Positions 25,676 through 33,562 of a stretch of 46,364 nucleotides of DNA are shown here, one piece after another. This DNA comes from Acidimicrobiaceae bacterium (GTDB taxonomy: Bacteria; Actinomycetota; Acidimicrobiia; Acidimicrobiales; Poriferisodalaceae): the NCBI GenBank assembly GCA_026713105.1, contig JAPOPC010000011.1:1-46364 (forward strand). The letters are read 5' to 3'. The translations under genes and the position numbers were made by a program. The notes under the pieces are model-generated. The model did no database searches. It had not been told where the DNA came from and saw nothing but the letters and a program-made list of their open reading frames with translations. Numbering within the stretch: position 1 is the first letter of the stretch; each line of letters starts with the position of its first letter.

Positions 25676-25805
25676 GGTTCCCTCCTAGCGGGAGATCGGG
25701 GTGAATCGCTGAAGACACCGCGCCAGCCGCAGGAGGGAACCATGTACCCGGTGCCCGCTCGTAGCGGCTGGCGCGGCCCACTAGCGGGCACGCGGTGTCT
25801 TCAGC
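25676..25805. repeat. Nested inverted repeats upstream of the RCC1-like operon
   Basis: Three pairs are visible. GGTTCCCTCCT at 25676-25686 mirrors AGGAGGGAACC at 25732-25742. GCTGAAGACACCGCG at 25708-25722 mirrors CGCGGTGTCTTCAGC at 25791-25805. CCGCGCCAGCCGC at 25718-25730 mirrors GCGGCTGGCGCGG at 25764-25776. The last two pairs would form one 23-bp arm pair if about 14-19 bases had not been inserted in the right arm. The left end includes the ribosome binding site of the gene at 25672. It could be a structured leader, an operator or the trace of a small mobile element. Confidence 0.7.
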
Positions 25806-25872
25806 GGGCGGAACTCTCGCGCGTTTCGCGGCGGAGCGCAATCGCGTGCGTGTTGGGGTGCGGGCGGGATGC

Positions 25873-26103
25873 TCACGATGCGGCCTCGCCGGTCGCGGCG
25901 GCCTCGAAGGCGTCAGCGGTTGCGCGCAGGAAGGCCGCCAGCTCGGGAACGCTGGGGCGGTTGCGCTGCGAGATCAACAGCACGGCGCGCAGGTTCTCGC
26001 CTGGCATGACGGCTGCGGTGATGAGCCGACACGTTCGCATCGCACGCTGTATCTGCGCATCCTCGACTTCATCGCTTCGGGATCGGGCGGGCTTCGGGCT
26101 CAT
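25873..26103 (-). CDS. Small protein of unknown function
   Basis: A 76-residue protein, rich in Ala and Arg, with a helical centre (LITAAVMPGENLRAVLLISQ, then SVPELAAFLRATADAFEAA). I do not recognise a family. Its ATG at 26103 overlaps the stop of the zinc-ribbon gene at 26100, so the two are probably translated together; that overlap is the main reason to believe it is real. It ends about 70 bases from the nested inverted repeats that precede the RCC1-like operon. Confidence 0.5.
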   Translation of the reverse strand: MSPKPARSRSDEVEDAQIQRAMRTCRLITAAVMPGENLRAVLLISQRNRPSVPELAAFLRATADAFEAAATGEAAS

Positions 26104-26450
26104 TGCTCAGCTTCCGCGTCGTGGCATCGGGCGCACGCGCCGAACGCTGCCAGCTCGCCCGCATGGGCTTCGCTGTCGCATCGTGGGCACGTCTCGGGAG
26201 CTACTTCGTCGCTGAGCCGACCGCGCGCCGGCTCCGTTTCGATCCGCTTCTGACATGTCAGGCAGCGTTCGCAGTATGTGCCGTCGCTGCGCTTCCCGAC
26301 CGGGTTGCCGCACGCGCAGCGCAGCGCTGGCGCCCTCTCGCACTTTCCAAGACTTTCAGGGGCAGCGCGGATAGGCGACCATCCACCAGTCGTCGGGTTG
26401 GGCCCGCTGTGATGCGGGCTGCTGGGCTTCCCCCGGAATCTAGGAGGCAT
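26100..26450 (-). CDS. Small protein with two zinc-ribbon-like Cys clusters
   Basis: A 116-residue protein. Cys45, Cys47, Cys60, Cys63 and Cys66 lie in LRCACGNPVGKRSDGTYCERC and the following LTCQ, and Cys88, Cys91, Cys106 and Cys109 in CPRCDSEAHAGELAAFGACA and the following RC. Both look like zinc ribbons, which often bind nucleic acid or other proteins. The first 40 residues are Pro/Gly/Ser-rich and may be disordered. No named family is recognised. ATG at 26450 has only a weak AAGAG upstream. It overlaps the 76-residue gene by four bases and diverges from the DUF4031 gene. Confidence 0.55.
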   Translation of the reverse strand: MPPRFRGKPSSPHHSGPNPTTGGWSPIRAAPESLGKCERAPALRCACGNPVGKRSDGTYCERCLTCQKRIETEPARGRLSDEVAPETCPRCDSEAHAGELAAFGACARCHDAEAEQ

Positions 26451-26527
26451 GCTCTTAGATGAAAGGGGAGCTGTGCCTGAGACGAGAAGAAGGTTCGATC
26501 CGGGTTTCCGTGCGCCAAGCTGGACCG

Positions 26528-26803
26528 GTGACCATACTCGTCGACGACGCTCTTTGGCAGTGGCGCGGCCGCCGCTGGGCCCACCTCGTCTCCGACGAGA
26601 GCTATGACGAGCTGCACCGGTTCGCGGCGCTCATCGGCAAGCGGCGCGCTGCATTCCAGGGTGACCATTACGACGTCGATGAAACCGAGCGGGAGATGGC
26701 GCTGCAAGCGGGCGCCGTCGCTGTAAACAGCCGTGAGCTGGTGTCGCGGCCGCGGGCCGCAGGGCTCAGAAAACCTCGAGGTGTTCCATCACCGCGTCGA
26801 TAA
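26528..26803 (+). CDS. DUF4031 domain protein
   Basis: A 91-residue protein matching DUF4031, a small family of unknown function: VTILVDDALWQWRGRRWAHL at the start, SDESYDELHRFAALIG, FQGDHYDV and the closing VSRPRAAGLR. Relatives start at the equivalent of GTG 26528, so that start is used, although no ribosome binding site precedes it; an in-frame ATG at 26459 would add 23 residues without homology. The last ten residues beyond the domain overlap the end of the convergent hydrolase gene by 38 bases. Confidence 0.75.
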   Translation: MTILVDDALWQWRGRRWAHLVSDESYDELHRFAALIGKRRAAFQGDHYDVDETEREMALQAGAVAVNSRELVSRPRAAGLRKPRGVPSPRR

Positions 26804-27455
26804 AGCCGAAGTTCTTGGGCGTGGCGAAGTGATCGCAGCCCCGCAGCGCGGTGAATGAAGCATCCCCCAAGGCATCGAGGAGCGGATCCGCCGGGCCTGC
26901 GAAGTCTTCGGTGCCGAGGACCACTCGCACCGGATGGGTGATGCGTGCGAACTCGGCGGCTCCGAGCGGTGCGTGCTTGCGGCGCATGAACGCCGCCAGC
27001 GCTTGGCCGTCCTGGTCCGGCTCGGCGGCATAGCGGGCGAAGGTCTGGGCGTGGACATCATCGGCCTCGGCTTCGCCGGCGACGCCGCGCGCGATGCGTT
27101 CGGCCTGTTCGTCGTCGCGTTCGAACAGGTTCCGGCCGACGCCTGAGACGACCAGGCGACCGAAGCGCTCGGGTGCCATCGCCGCCATGACCAGCAGCGT
27201 GCGCGATCCCATCGAGAAGCCCACACCGTCGACAGTTTGATCACCGAACTCCGAGGCCAGCCGCTCGACCAGCTTGGACTCCATGTCGGCATACCCGGCG
27301 GGATCGTGGTGCTTGCGCGCCGAGCCGTGTCCAGGAAGATCCCACGCGATGACCTCGCGTCCGCCGTCGGTCAGCAGATCGATGATCCCGGTCGGCTGCC
27401 AAGTGCTCGCCACCGAGCCAGTAAAGCCGTGGAGCAGGAGCACGGGGTTCGCCAT
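26766..27455 (-). CDS. Alpha/beta hydrolase
   Basis: A compact 229-residue alpha/beta hydrolase. LLLHGFTGS at 6-14 forms the oxyanion loop, WDLPGHGSA the following turn, GFSMGS at 79-84 holds nucleophile Ser81, LGTEDFAGP the acidic member, and GCDHFATP the catalytic histidine. It resembles the MenH/pimeloyl-ester branch in general form, but the substrate is unknown. ATG 27455 is the only start consistent with the fold; the frame stays open far upstream, antisense to the AtuA-like gene, and that extension is not coding. It is divergent from AtuA-like, with 135 bases between starts. Confidence 0.85.
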   Translation of the reverse strand: MANPVLLLHGFTGSVASTWQPTGIIDLLTDGGREVIAWDLPGHGSARKHHDPAGYADMESKLVERLASEFGDQTVDGVGFSMGSRTLLVMAAMAPERFGRLVVSGVGRNLFERDDEQAERIARGVAGEAEADDVHAQTFARYAAEPDQDGQALAAFMRRKHAPLGAAEFARITHPVRVVLGTEDFAGPADPLLDALGDASFTALRGCDHFATPKNFGFIDAVMEHLEVF

Positions 27456-27590
27456 GGCGGGAAGTCTGGCAGAGCGGTGACCTACCCTGCATCCGAGCAT
27501 TGGGCTCCCCAGCACCCCACAGCGGGGCGCCACCCGCCCGAGCCCCGAACAGAACCTGAGTCTCCCGATAGAAGAAGGCGAGCACCCCAC

Positions 27591-29381
27591 ATGAGCACGA
27601 CGACTGCGCCGCCCATCCGGATTGCCAACTGCAGCGGTTTCTTCGGGGATCGCCTCGCTGCCGCTCGCGAGATGGTCACCGGTGGCCCTATCGATGCCCT
27701 CACGGGCGACTGGCTTGCCGAGCTGACCATGCTGATCCTGTCGCGTATCGCGGCCAAGCGGCCCGGCGCCGGCTACGCCCGCACGTTCGTCACCCAGATG
27801 GAGGAGGTCATGGGCACCTGCCTGGACCGGAGCATCAAGGTGGTGACCAACGCCGGCGGTCTGAATCCTTCGGGGTGCGCCGACGCCGTGGCCGAGGTCG
27901 CGGACCGGCTGGGCCTCAACCCATCCATCGCCTATGTCGACGGCGACGACCTGACGGACCGCTTGGGCGACTTGATCACGGCCGGTAACGACTTCGCCCA
28001 TCTCGACACCGGTCAGCCCTTGGGCGAGCTGGCCGATCGGATCGTGACCGCGAACGCGTACATCGGCTGCTGGGGCATCGTCGAGGCTCTGAATCAAGGT
28101 GCTGACATCGTCATCACCGGGCGCGCCACTGATGCAGCCGTCGTGGCCGGGCCCGCGGCGTGGCATCACGGTTGGACCCGTGACGACTGGGACGCGCTGG
28201 CCGGCGCGATCGTTGCGGGGCACGTGATCGAGTGCGGCGGGCAGGCCACGGGTGGCAACTACAGCTTCTTCACCGAGATCGCCGACATGACCTATCCGGG
28301 ATTCCCGTGGGCCGAGGTGGCAGCGGACGGCTCCAGCGTGATCGGCAAGCACTCGAGCACCGGCGGCGAGGTGTCGGTCGGCACGATCACCTCGCAATTG
28401 CTGTACGAGATCCAGAGCGAGCGCTACCTCAACCCCGATGTGGTGAGCCGTTTCGACACCATCGAGCTGACCCAGATCGGGCGCGACCGGGTCCGCATCA
28501 GCGGCGTCCGCGGCGAGCCCGCACCACCCACGCTCAAGGTGGCCATGAACTACCAGGGCGGATTCCGCAATCAGATCTCCATCGGGCTGACTGGCCTCGA
28601 CATCGAGCACAAGGCCGAACTCATCGAGCGCCAGTTCTGGCATGCGTGCCCCTACAGCCCTGCCGACTACGAGACCGTGGTGCGCAAATTCCTGCCGACG
28701 CACAAGGCCGACCCCGGCACCAACGAGGAAGCCGTTGCCGTTTACAAGATCGTCGTGAAGGACCCCGACGAGCGCAAGGTCGGCCGTGCGTTCTCGAATG
28801 CAGGCACCGAGATCGGCCTGTGCTCGATTCCTGGGATGTTCGGCACCGGGGGAGGCCCGGGTCCAGGCCAGCCCTTCGGGGTGTACTGGCCAGCGCTGGT
28901 CGACGCGGAGCTGGTCCCCATGCAGGTCGTGGTGGACGGTCGCCGGACCGTGGTCGACAGCACCCCTCCCGACGCCAGTGTCTCCGGCGCCAGTTTCTCC
29001 GGAGTGGCGGTGGCGCCCCCCGAGCGGGTAGAGCCAGCGGGCGGGCCGACACGCACGGTGCCGCTCGGCACGCTGTACGGCACACGCTCGGGCGACAAGG
29101 GCCCGAATGCGAATCTGGGGATCTTCGCCCGTTCGGCTGAGGCCTTCTGGTGGCTGTCCGACTTCCTGACCGTCGAACGGCTCGCGCAGCTCATGCCCGA
29201 AGCCGCCGAGCACCGAGTAGATCGCTACGACCTGCCAAATATCTGGAGCCTCAACTTCATTTTCCACGGGCTGCTCGAAGAAGGCGTGGCAGCGTCGACC
29301 CGGCAAGACCCGCAGGCGAAGGCGTTGGGGGAATACCTGCGCGCCAAGTTGGTCGAGATTCCCGAGGCGCTGCTGGGCTAG
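27591..29381 (+). CDS. AtuA-like protein (DUF1446, acyclic terpene utilisation family)
   Basis: A 596-residue protein. The first 450 residues match the AtuA core (formerly DUF1446): IRIANCSGFFGDRLAAAREM, KVVTNAGGLNPSGCADAV, IVITGRATDAAVVAGPA and VIECGGQATGGNYSFF. The last 110 residues are the AtuA-like ferredoxin-fold domain, beginning VPLGTLYGTRSGDKGPNANLG. The family is named from the citronellol/geraniol utilisation cluster, where its exact reaction is unclear; acyl-CoA-related function is often proposed. Here the other atu genes are absent. ATG 27591 has AAGGCGAG upstream. It converges with the AlkA-type gene, four bases apart. Confidence 0.85.
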   Translation: MSTTTAPPIRIANCSGFFGDRLAAAREMVTGGPIDALTGDWLAELTMLILSRIAAKRPGAGYARTFVTQMEEVMGTCLDRSIKVVTNAGGLNPSGCADAVAEVADRLGLNPSIAYVDGDDLTDRLGDLITAGNDFAHLDTGQPLGELADRIVTANAYIGCWGIVEALNQGADIVITGRATDAAVVAGPAAWHHGWTRDDWDALAGAIVAGHVIECGGQATGGNYSFFTEIADMTYPGFPWAEVAADGSSVIGKHSSTGGEVSVGTITSQLLYEIQSERYLNPDVVSRFDTIELTQIGRDRVRISGVRGEPAPPTLKVAMNYQGGFRNQISIGLTGLDIEHKAELIERQFWHACPYSPADYETVVRKFLPTHKADPGTNEEAVAVYKIVVKDPDERKVGRAFSNAGTEIGLCSIPGMFGTGGGPGPGQPFGVYWPALVDAELVPMQVVVDGRRTVVDSTPPDASVSGASFSGVAVAPPERVEPAGGPTRTVPLGTLYGTRSGDKGPNANLGIFARSAEAFWWLSDFLTVERLAQLMPEAAEHRVDRYDLPNIWSLNFIFHGLLEEGVAASTRQDPQAKALGEYLRAKLVEIPEALLG

Positions 29382-29385
29382 CCGG

Positions 29386-30333
29386 CTATCGCCCCTGCAG
29401 GTCTTGCAGGGACATTCGTGGGCCGTGGCGCGGGGGTGCCCCGGCGGACTTGGCCAGTCCTTGTACACGGGCACGCTGGCCGCGGTAGGGCTCGAGCAGT
29501 TCCAGCATCCGGGCGTCGTCGCCGCGCCGTTCCCCGGCCAGGTGCCAGGTGACGTAGTTGGGGATCTGGTAGTCGCCGACGATCACCGAATCGGGATCGC
29601 CGTGGCAGAGCAGCACGACGATTGACGCCGTCCACGGTCCGATGCCTCTGACGGTCTGAAGATGGTTGCGGGCCTCGGTGGGCGACAGCCGTGCCACGCT
29701 CTCGAGCGTGCCGGCCCGCCGGGCGAAGGCGATGATCGCCTCGGCGCGCCGGCGCTCGATGTCGAAGCGGTGAAATTCGTGGTAGGCGAGCGACGCCATG
29801 ACCTCGGGGGCAGGCGGCAAACGGAGCATGTCCGGTGCCGGTCCTGGCGGGCGGCGACCCCATCGCCGCAGGATGCCCTGCCATGAGTTCCGGGCGTTGA
29901 GCCCGGGAACCTTCTGGCCGCACACTGTTGGAACGACATGCTCCCAGACCGTGCCAGTAGCGGTGAGGCGGCGCTGGGGCCAGCGACGGACCCAGCCCGC
30001 AACGATGCTGTCGTGGGGGACAAGGGCCGCGGGCTCATCGTGAGCACCCAGCAGTGCCGGCACTCCGGCAACGGCATCCGCCGCGCCCGGTCCCCACCCG
30101 ACGACCTCGACAGCGTGTCCAGCACGAGTGATGTGCAGCGTGGCCTCGCCAGCGGGCGTGTCGGTGGCCCGCCAGATCACCGAGCCGTCGTAGAGCACCG
30201 GTCCCAAGGCGCCCTTGCCGCCCACGCGTCCGAGTGCCTTTCCTGCATCCACGGAGAAGCTGAATTCGTAGCGCTCCCGCACGTCGGGCTGCGCCGTTCC
30301 CGATGCGGCCGCTGTGCTGGGGCCCGACGGCAT
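29386..30333 (-). CDS. DNA-3-methyladenine glycosylase II-like (AlkA-type HhH-GPD)
   Basis: A protein of about 315 residues of the HhH-GPD superfamily, which excises alkylated bases in base-excision repair. Numbered from a GTG one codon before the chosen ATG, the helix-hairpin-helix is LQTVRGIGPWTASIV at 226-240; the following GDPDSVIVGDYQIPN contains the likely catalytic Asp255. The first 110 residues form the N-terminal domain seen in AlkA-like enzymes. The absence of a C-terminal four-Cys cluster excludes an iron-sulphur EndoIII-type enzyme. Either GTG 30336 or ATG 30333 may be the start. It lies nine bases downstream of the FAH-family gene and is probably co-transcribed with it. Confidence 0.83.
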   Translation of the reverse strand: MPSGPSTAAASGTAQPDVRERYEFSFSVDAGKALGRVGGKGALGPVLYDGSVIWRATDTPAGEATLHITRAGHAVEVVGWGPGAADAVAGVPALLGAHDEPAALVPHDSIVAGWVRRWPQRRLTATGTVWEHVVPTVCGQKVPGLNARNSWQGILRRWGRRPPGPAPDMLRLPPAPEVMASLAYHEFHRFDIERRRAEAIIAFARRAGTLESVARLSPTEARNHLQTVRGIGPWTASIVVLLCHGDPDSVIVGDYQIPNYVTWHLAGERRGDDARMLELLEPYRGQRARVQGLAKSAGAPPRHGPRMSLQDLQGR

Positions 30334-30345
30334 CACAAGTGCTGT

Positions 30346-31194
30346 CTAGGCGTTGGGCTCCGCGATGACGGGATTTGTCAGCGTGCCGATGCCTTCGATC
30401 GTGATGGACACTTCGTCGCCCGGGCTGAGCAGGCGCGGCGGGTCGAAATACAGACCCACACCCGACGGCGTTCCCGTGGCGATGATCGTGCCCGGATCGA
30501 GCGTGAATGCCGTCGAGAGGTGCTCGACGATCTCGTAGCAGTTGAAGATGAGATCGTCGGTCTTGGCGTCTTGGCGGACCTCGCCGCTGACCTCGGTGAC
30601 GAGGCGGCACCCGTGTGGGTCAATCGAATCGCTGGTCACCATCCACGGGCCGCACGGCCCATGGGTGTCCCACGACTTGCCCATCATCATCGTCGGGCTC
30701 GCTCGCTGCCAATCCCGCACGCTGACATCGTTCATGATCGTGTAGCCGGCGATGTAGTCGGGCGCATCGGCCGCCGACACGGCCCGGGCAGCGCGCCCGA
30801 TGACGACCGCCAGTTCTCCCTCGTAGTCGACCACGTCGGGCGCGGCTGCGGGGATGTGGATCGGGTCGCCAGGTCCGACAATGCAGTTGTGGTGCTTGTT
30901 GAAGATCATCGGCACCGATGGGGGCTCCCGACCGCCCTCGGCTGCATGAGCCCGATAGTTGAGCCCGGTAGCGAGGATGGTTGGCGGGCGCCCCACAGGT
31001 GACAGCAGGTCGGCCTCGTCGAGCGGCGTCACTGCACCCGTCGCCATGGCGTCGACCGCAGCCACCACGTTGCCGTCGCATGCGTCGAGCAGCGACGTCA
31101 GGTCGGTGTGGGCGGTCTGCAGTGTCGCCAGGCCGTCGTCGGTCACGACGGCCAGCGCCGGCTGGCCGTCAAGGAGATGTCGTGCGATGCGCAT
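30346..31194 (-). CDS. Fumarylacetoacetate hydrolase (FAH) family protein
   Basis: A 282-residue FAH-fold enzyme. GLNYRAHAAE near residue 77, VDYEGELAVVIG near 122 (with the acidic metal ligands) and IIATGTPSGVGL near 240 are the family signatures. Members hydrolyse or decarboxylate beta-diketo acids in aromatic and amino acid breakdown; the precise substrate cannot be told, though the 282-residue, single-domain form resembles 2-hydroxyhepta-2,4-diene-1,7-dioate isomerase-type proteins. TAGCGT lies six bases before the ATG, so the transcript is probably leaderless. The glycosylase gene follows closely. Confidence 0.87.
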   Translation of the reverse strand: MRIARHLLDGQPALAVVTDDGLATLQTAHTDLTSLLDACDGNVVAAVDAMATGAVTPLDEADLLSPVGRPPTILATGLNYRAHAAEGGREPPSVPMIFNKHHNCIVGPGDPIHIPAAAPDVVDYEGELAVVIGRAARAVSAADAPDYIAGYTIMNDVSVRDWQRASPTMMMGKSWDTHGPCGPWMVTSDSIDPHGCRLVTEVSGEVRQDAKTDDLIFNCYEIVEHLSTAFTLDPGTIIATGTPSGVGLYFDPPRLLSPGDEVSITIEGIGTLTNPVIAEPNA

Positions 31195-31206
31195 GCGCCG
31201 ACGCTA
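31195..31206 (-). promoter_or_regulatory. -10-like TAGCGT for a leaderless start (minus strand)
   Basis: On the minus strand TAGCGT (31206-31201) is followed by CGGCGC and the ATG at 31194. It matches the arrangement seen upstream of 2262, 10322 and 14363 on the other strand, and no ribosome binding site is present. Confidence 0.5.
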
Positions 31207-31252
31207 CAGCGGGCATTGTGCGGATCGCTTGAAGGTGGCACTCTGGCACGCC

Positions 31253-31774
31253 ATGGCTCGCCATGGCGCCGGGGGCTCTACCCCCGGCGTATTCGACTCT
31301 GTGCTGGATCCCGTTACGGGACTCCCCGACGTGCGTGTCTTCGCGCTCCTGCTCGACCGCAAGCTGGCGTTGGCTCGGCGCGCCCTGCAGCCGCTTTCGG
31401 TGGTGTTCTTCGAAGTCGACGGATTCGAGGGGCTCAGCAGTACACAGGCCCGGGTCGCCCAACGGCTCGCGGCACGCTTGGTGCGTGGCACGCTGCGCGA
31501 GTCCGACAGCGTCTGCCATTGCACCGGCGGGATTCTGGCCGCAATCCTCGACGACACGCCTCACGGCGGTGCGGTGTGGGCCGCCGATCGGGTTCGCCGT
31601 GAGGTCGCTGCACGCTCGTATCACACCGGCGTCACGCTCTCGATGGGCGTGGCCAGCTATCCCACCCATGCCCTCGAAGCAGCCGACTTGCGCGACCGTG
31701 CCTACGCAGCTCTGTTCGTCGCGCGCTCGCTCGGCCCCTCCCGGCTCGAGGTTGCCGAGCCGATGCCGCGCTAG
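31253..31774 (+). CDS. Degenerate GGDEF-domain protein
   Basis: A 173-residue protein consisting only of a GGDEF-like fold. DPVTGLPDVRVF at 19-30 corresponds to the usual D.LTGLPNR, VVFFEVDGF at 50-58 to the metal-binding strand, and VTLSMGVASYPTH to the conserved end of the domain. The active-site GG(D/E)EF is replaced by TGGIL at 91-95, so c-di-GMP synthesis is unlikely; a sensory or binding role is possible. No membrane segment or sensor domain is attached. ATG 31253 is chosen; GTG 31235 is an alternative. It is divergent from the FAH gene. Confidence 0.72.
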   Translation: MARHGAGGSTPGVFDSVLDPVTGLPDVRVFALLLDRKLALARRALQPLSVVFFEVDGFEGLSSTQARVAQRLAARLVRGTLRESDSVCHCTGGILAAILDDTPHGGAVWAADRVRREVAARSYHTGVTLSMGVASYPTHALEAADLRDRAYAALFVARSLGPSRLEVAEPMPR

Positions 31775-31833
31775 GAGGCTGAGCCCGCAGGCGAAGCCGT
31801 GGCCCGAGCGGCCCGTGAGCGCAGCGAACTAGA

Positions 31834-31859
31834 GCGGGAAACAAGAGGCTTATTCCCGC
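31834..31859. terminator. Hairpin between convergent GGDEF-like and gamma-glutamyltransferase genes
   Basis: GCGGGAA at 31834-31840 pairs with TTCCCGC at 31853-31859 around a 12-base loop. It sits between two convergent genes, which makes a bidirectional terminator plausible, though there is no T-run. Confidence 0.35.
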
Positions 31860-31910
31860 GGAGGCTGACCTGCCCGCGCGTCTACTGAGGGCGCTCGACT
31901 GCGTTCGGGT

Positions 31911-33503
31911 TCAGTAGCCGCTGGCAGCGCCGGTGAGCGCCCGTGGATCCGCCGCTCCGGCGAGCACGCCGTCGTGCACCTCGATGAGATGGGCGTGCCC
32001 GTAGGAGTTGTCGTGCGGGGCGTCGGTGCCGACCCGGTGGCCGCGCCGGGTGAGGTCGGCAATGCCGTCGCTGGTCGACCACGGCGCGTGGCCCTCGATG
32101 TACAGCTGGAGATTGCCGGGATCGGCCCAGGTGTCGAAGCCGGTTCCCTCGGCGGCGCCCCAGCGCCAGCGTCCCGAGCCGATGGCTGTCGCCGGTTCTT
32201 CGCAGGCGCACAGAGTGCGGGCCAGCACCTGCAGCAGCACCTGTGGCTGGGCGTCGCCTCCCATTGTTCCCACGACCGAGCGCAGCGAACCGTCGGCGCG
32301 CTGGACTATCGCCGGGGCGAGCGTGTGAGGAGGGCGCCGCCCCGGCCCGTACTCGGCTGGGTGGCCCGCGACGAGATTGAAGCCGATGCCTCGGTTGTGC
32401 AGGCTGATCCGGTGCGTCGGCGTCCACAGCCCCACGCCCCAGCCCCCGGCATTCGACTGGATCAGCGAAACGCCCATGCGATCGGCATCCACCGCCGCGA
32501 GGTACATCGTGTCGCCAGTACCGGTGCCCGAACCGAGCACTGCCGCTGCGTCGGGCGAGATTGCGGCGCGGCGCGGCGCCAGCCGCTCAGGTGCGATCAG
32601 CGCTGCGCCGTCAGCGTCCTGCGACAGCACCGCGGGACGATCCCAGCCCGCCTGCTTGGCGGCCTCGGCCAGCAGGTGTGCGAACAGCGGGTCATCAGGG
32701 TCTGCGGGCAGGTCCAGACCTGAGGCAATCCATGCGCCCGCCAGCGTGAGGTAGCCCTGCGAGTTCGGCGGCACGGTCCACAGGGTGTGCCCCCACGCAT
32801 CGGCACGCAGCGGCGTCACCCAGTCGGCGTGGGAGCGGGCCACGTCGGCCGTGGTGAATTCGCCGCCGCCCAGCTCGATGAGATCCCGCGCAAAGTCGCC
32901 CTCGTAGAAAGCCTCTCGGCCCCCGTCGACAATTCCCTGCAGCGCTACGGCGACACCGGGCCTGGTGATGAGATCTCCTGGCTGGCTGCGAGGGGAGTAG
33001 TCGTCGGCGTTTGCGATGCCGTCGAGCATCGACGCCGCAGCTGCACCATGGGGCGAAAGCGGGAAGCCGCCGCTCGCGAGGTCGATCGCCGACGCGAACA
33101 CCTCCGACAGCGGGGCGCGGCCGAACCGTTCGTGCAGGCTCAGCCAGCCGTCGACACACCCGGGCACCGGGACGCTGCGAATGTCGGAGCGGAAACGCAT
33201 GCGCGTGCGGCCTTCGGCACGCAGGGCATCGGGGTCGGCGCCGCTCCCGGCTCGACCGCTCGCATTGAGCGCGGCGGGGGCCGTGCCGTCGGCGTCGTGG
33301 ACGAGCGCCCACAGGTCGCCGCCCATGCCGCACATGTGCTGGGTGGTCACGGCGAGCACGGCCGAGGCGGCCACTGCTGCGTCTGCCGCTGAGCCGCCGG
33401 CGCGCAGCAGCGACACGCCGGCCTCGCTTGCAAGGTGGTCGACACTGCACACCATGCCGCTGCGGGCGTACCGGGTGGCAAACGGGACGTGCGGGCGGCT
33501 CAT
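31911..33503 (-). CDS. Gamma-glutamyltransferase family protein
   Basis: A 530-residue Ntn hydrolase of the gamma-glutamyltransferase family, which cleaves or transfers the gamma-glutamyl group of glutathione and related amides. The N-terminus has VDHLASEAGVSLLRAGGSAADAA and CGMGGDLWALV, typical of the large subunit. The expected self-cleavage nucleophile is Thr332 in GTGDTMYLAAVD; the more common TTH is DTM here. GTMGGDAQPQVLLQVL corresponds to the conserved glycine loop near the end. No signal peptide is evident, whereas many members are exported. It lies downstream of the FAD-linked oxidase by 59 bases in the same direction. Confidence 0.85.
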   Translation of the reverse strand: MSRPHVPFATRYARSGMVCSVDHLASEAGVSLLRAGGSAADAAVAASAVLAVTTQHMCGMGGDLWALVHDADGTAPAALNASGRAGSGADPDALRAEGRTRMRFRSDIRSVPVPGCVDGWLSLHERFGRAPLSEVFASAIDLASGGFPLSPHGAAAASMLDGIANADDYSPRSQPGDLITRPGVAVALQGIVDGGREAFYEGDFARDLIELGGGEFTTADVARSHADWVTPLRADAWGHTLWTVPPNSQGYLTLAGAWIASGLDLPADPDDPLFAHLLAEAAKQAGWDRPAVLSQDADGAALIAPERLAPRRAAISPDAAAVLGSGTGTGDTMYLAAVDADRMGVSLIQSNAGGWGVGLWTPTHRISLHNRGIGFNLVAGHPAEYGPGRRPPHTLAPAIVQRADGSLRSVVGTMGGDAQPQVLLQVLARTLCACEEPATAIGSGRWRWGAAEGTGFDTWADPGNLQLYIEGHAPWSTSDGIADLTRRGHRVGTDAPHDNSYGHAHLIEVHDGVLAGAADPRALTGAASGY

Positions 33504-33562
33504 TGCCCGAACGGTAGACCCGCAGGTCTGCCGCCGCCTCCTGCGCGGCAGAACATGCCGCC

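Noticed and set aside
25743..26215. Plus-strand frame starting after AGGAGGGAACC with MYPVPARSGW
   Set aside because: The ribosome-binding-like sequence is one arm of an inverted repeat; the protein has no plausible composition and runs antisense to the two small genes.
26488..26505. GGTTCGATCC, resembling a tRNA T-loop
   Set aside because: Flanking bases do not form the T-stem and no acceptor or anticodon arm can be drawn.
27456..29474. Very long minus-strand open frame (about 670 codons) upstream of the hydrolase
   Set aside because: It is antisense to the AtuA-like gene, shows no family motifs and is explained by high G+C; the hydrolase begins at 27455.
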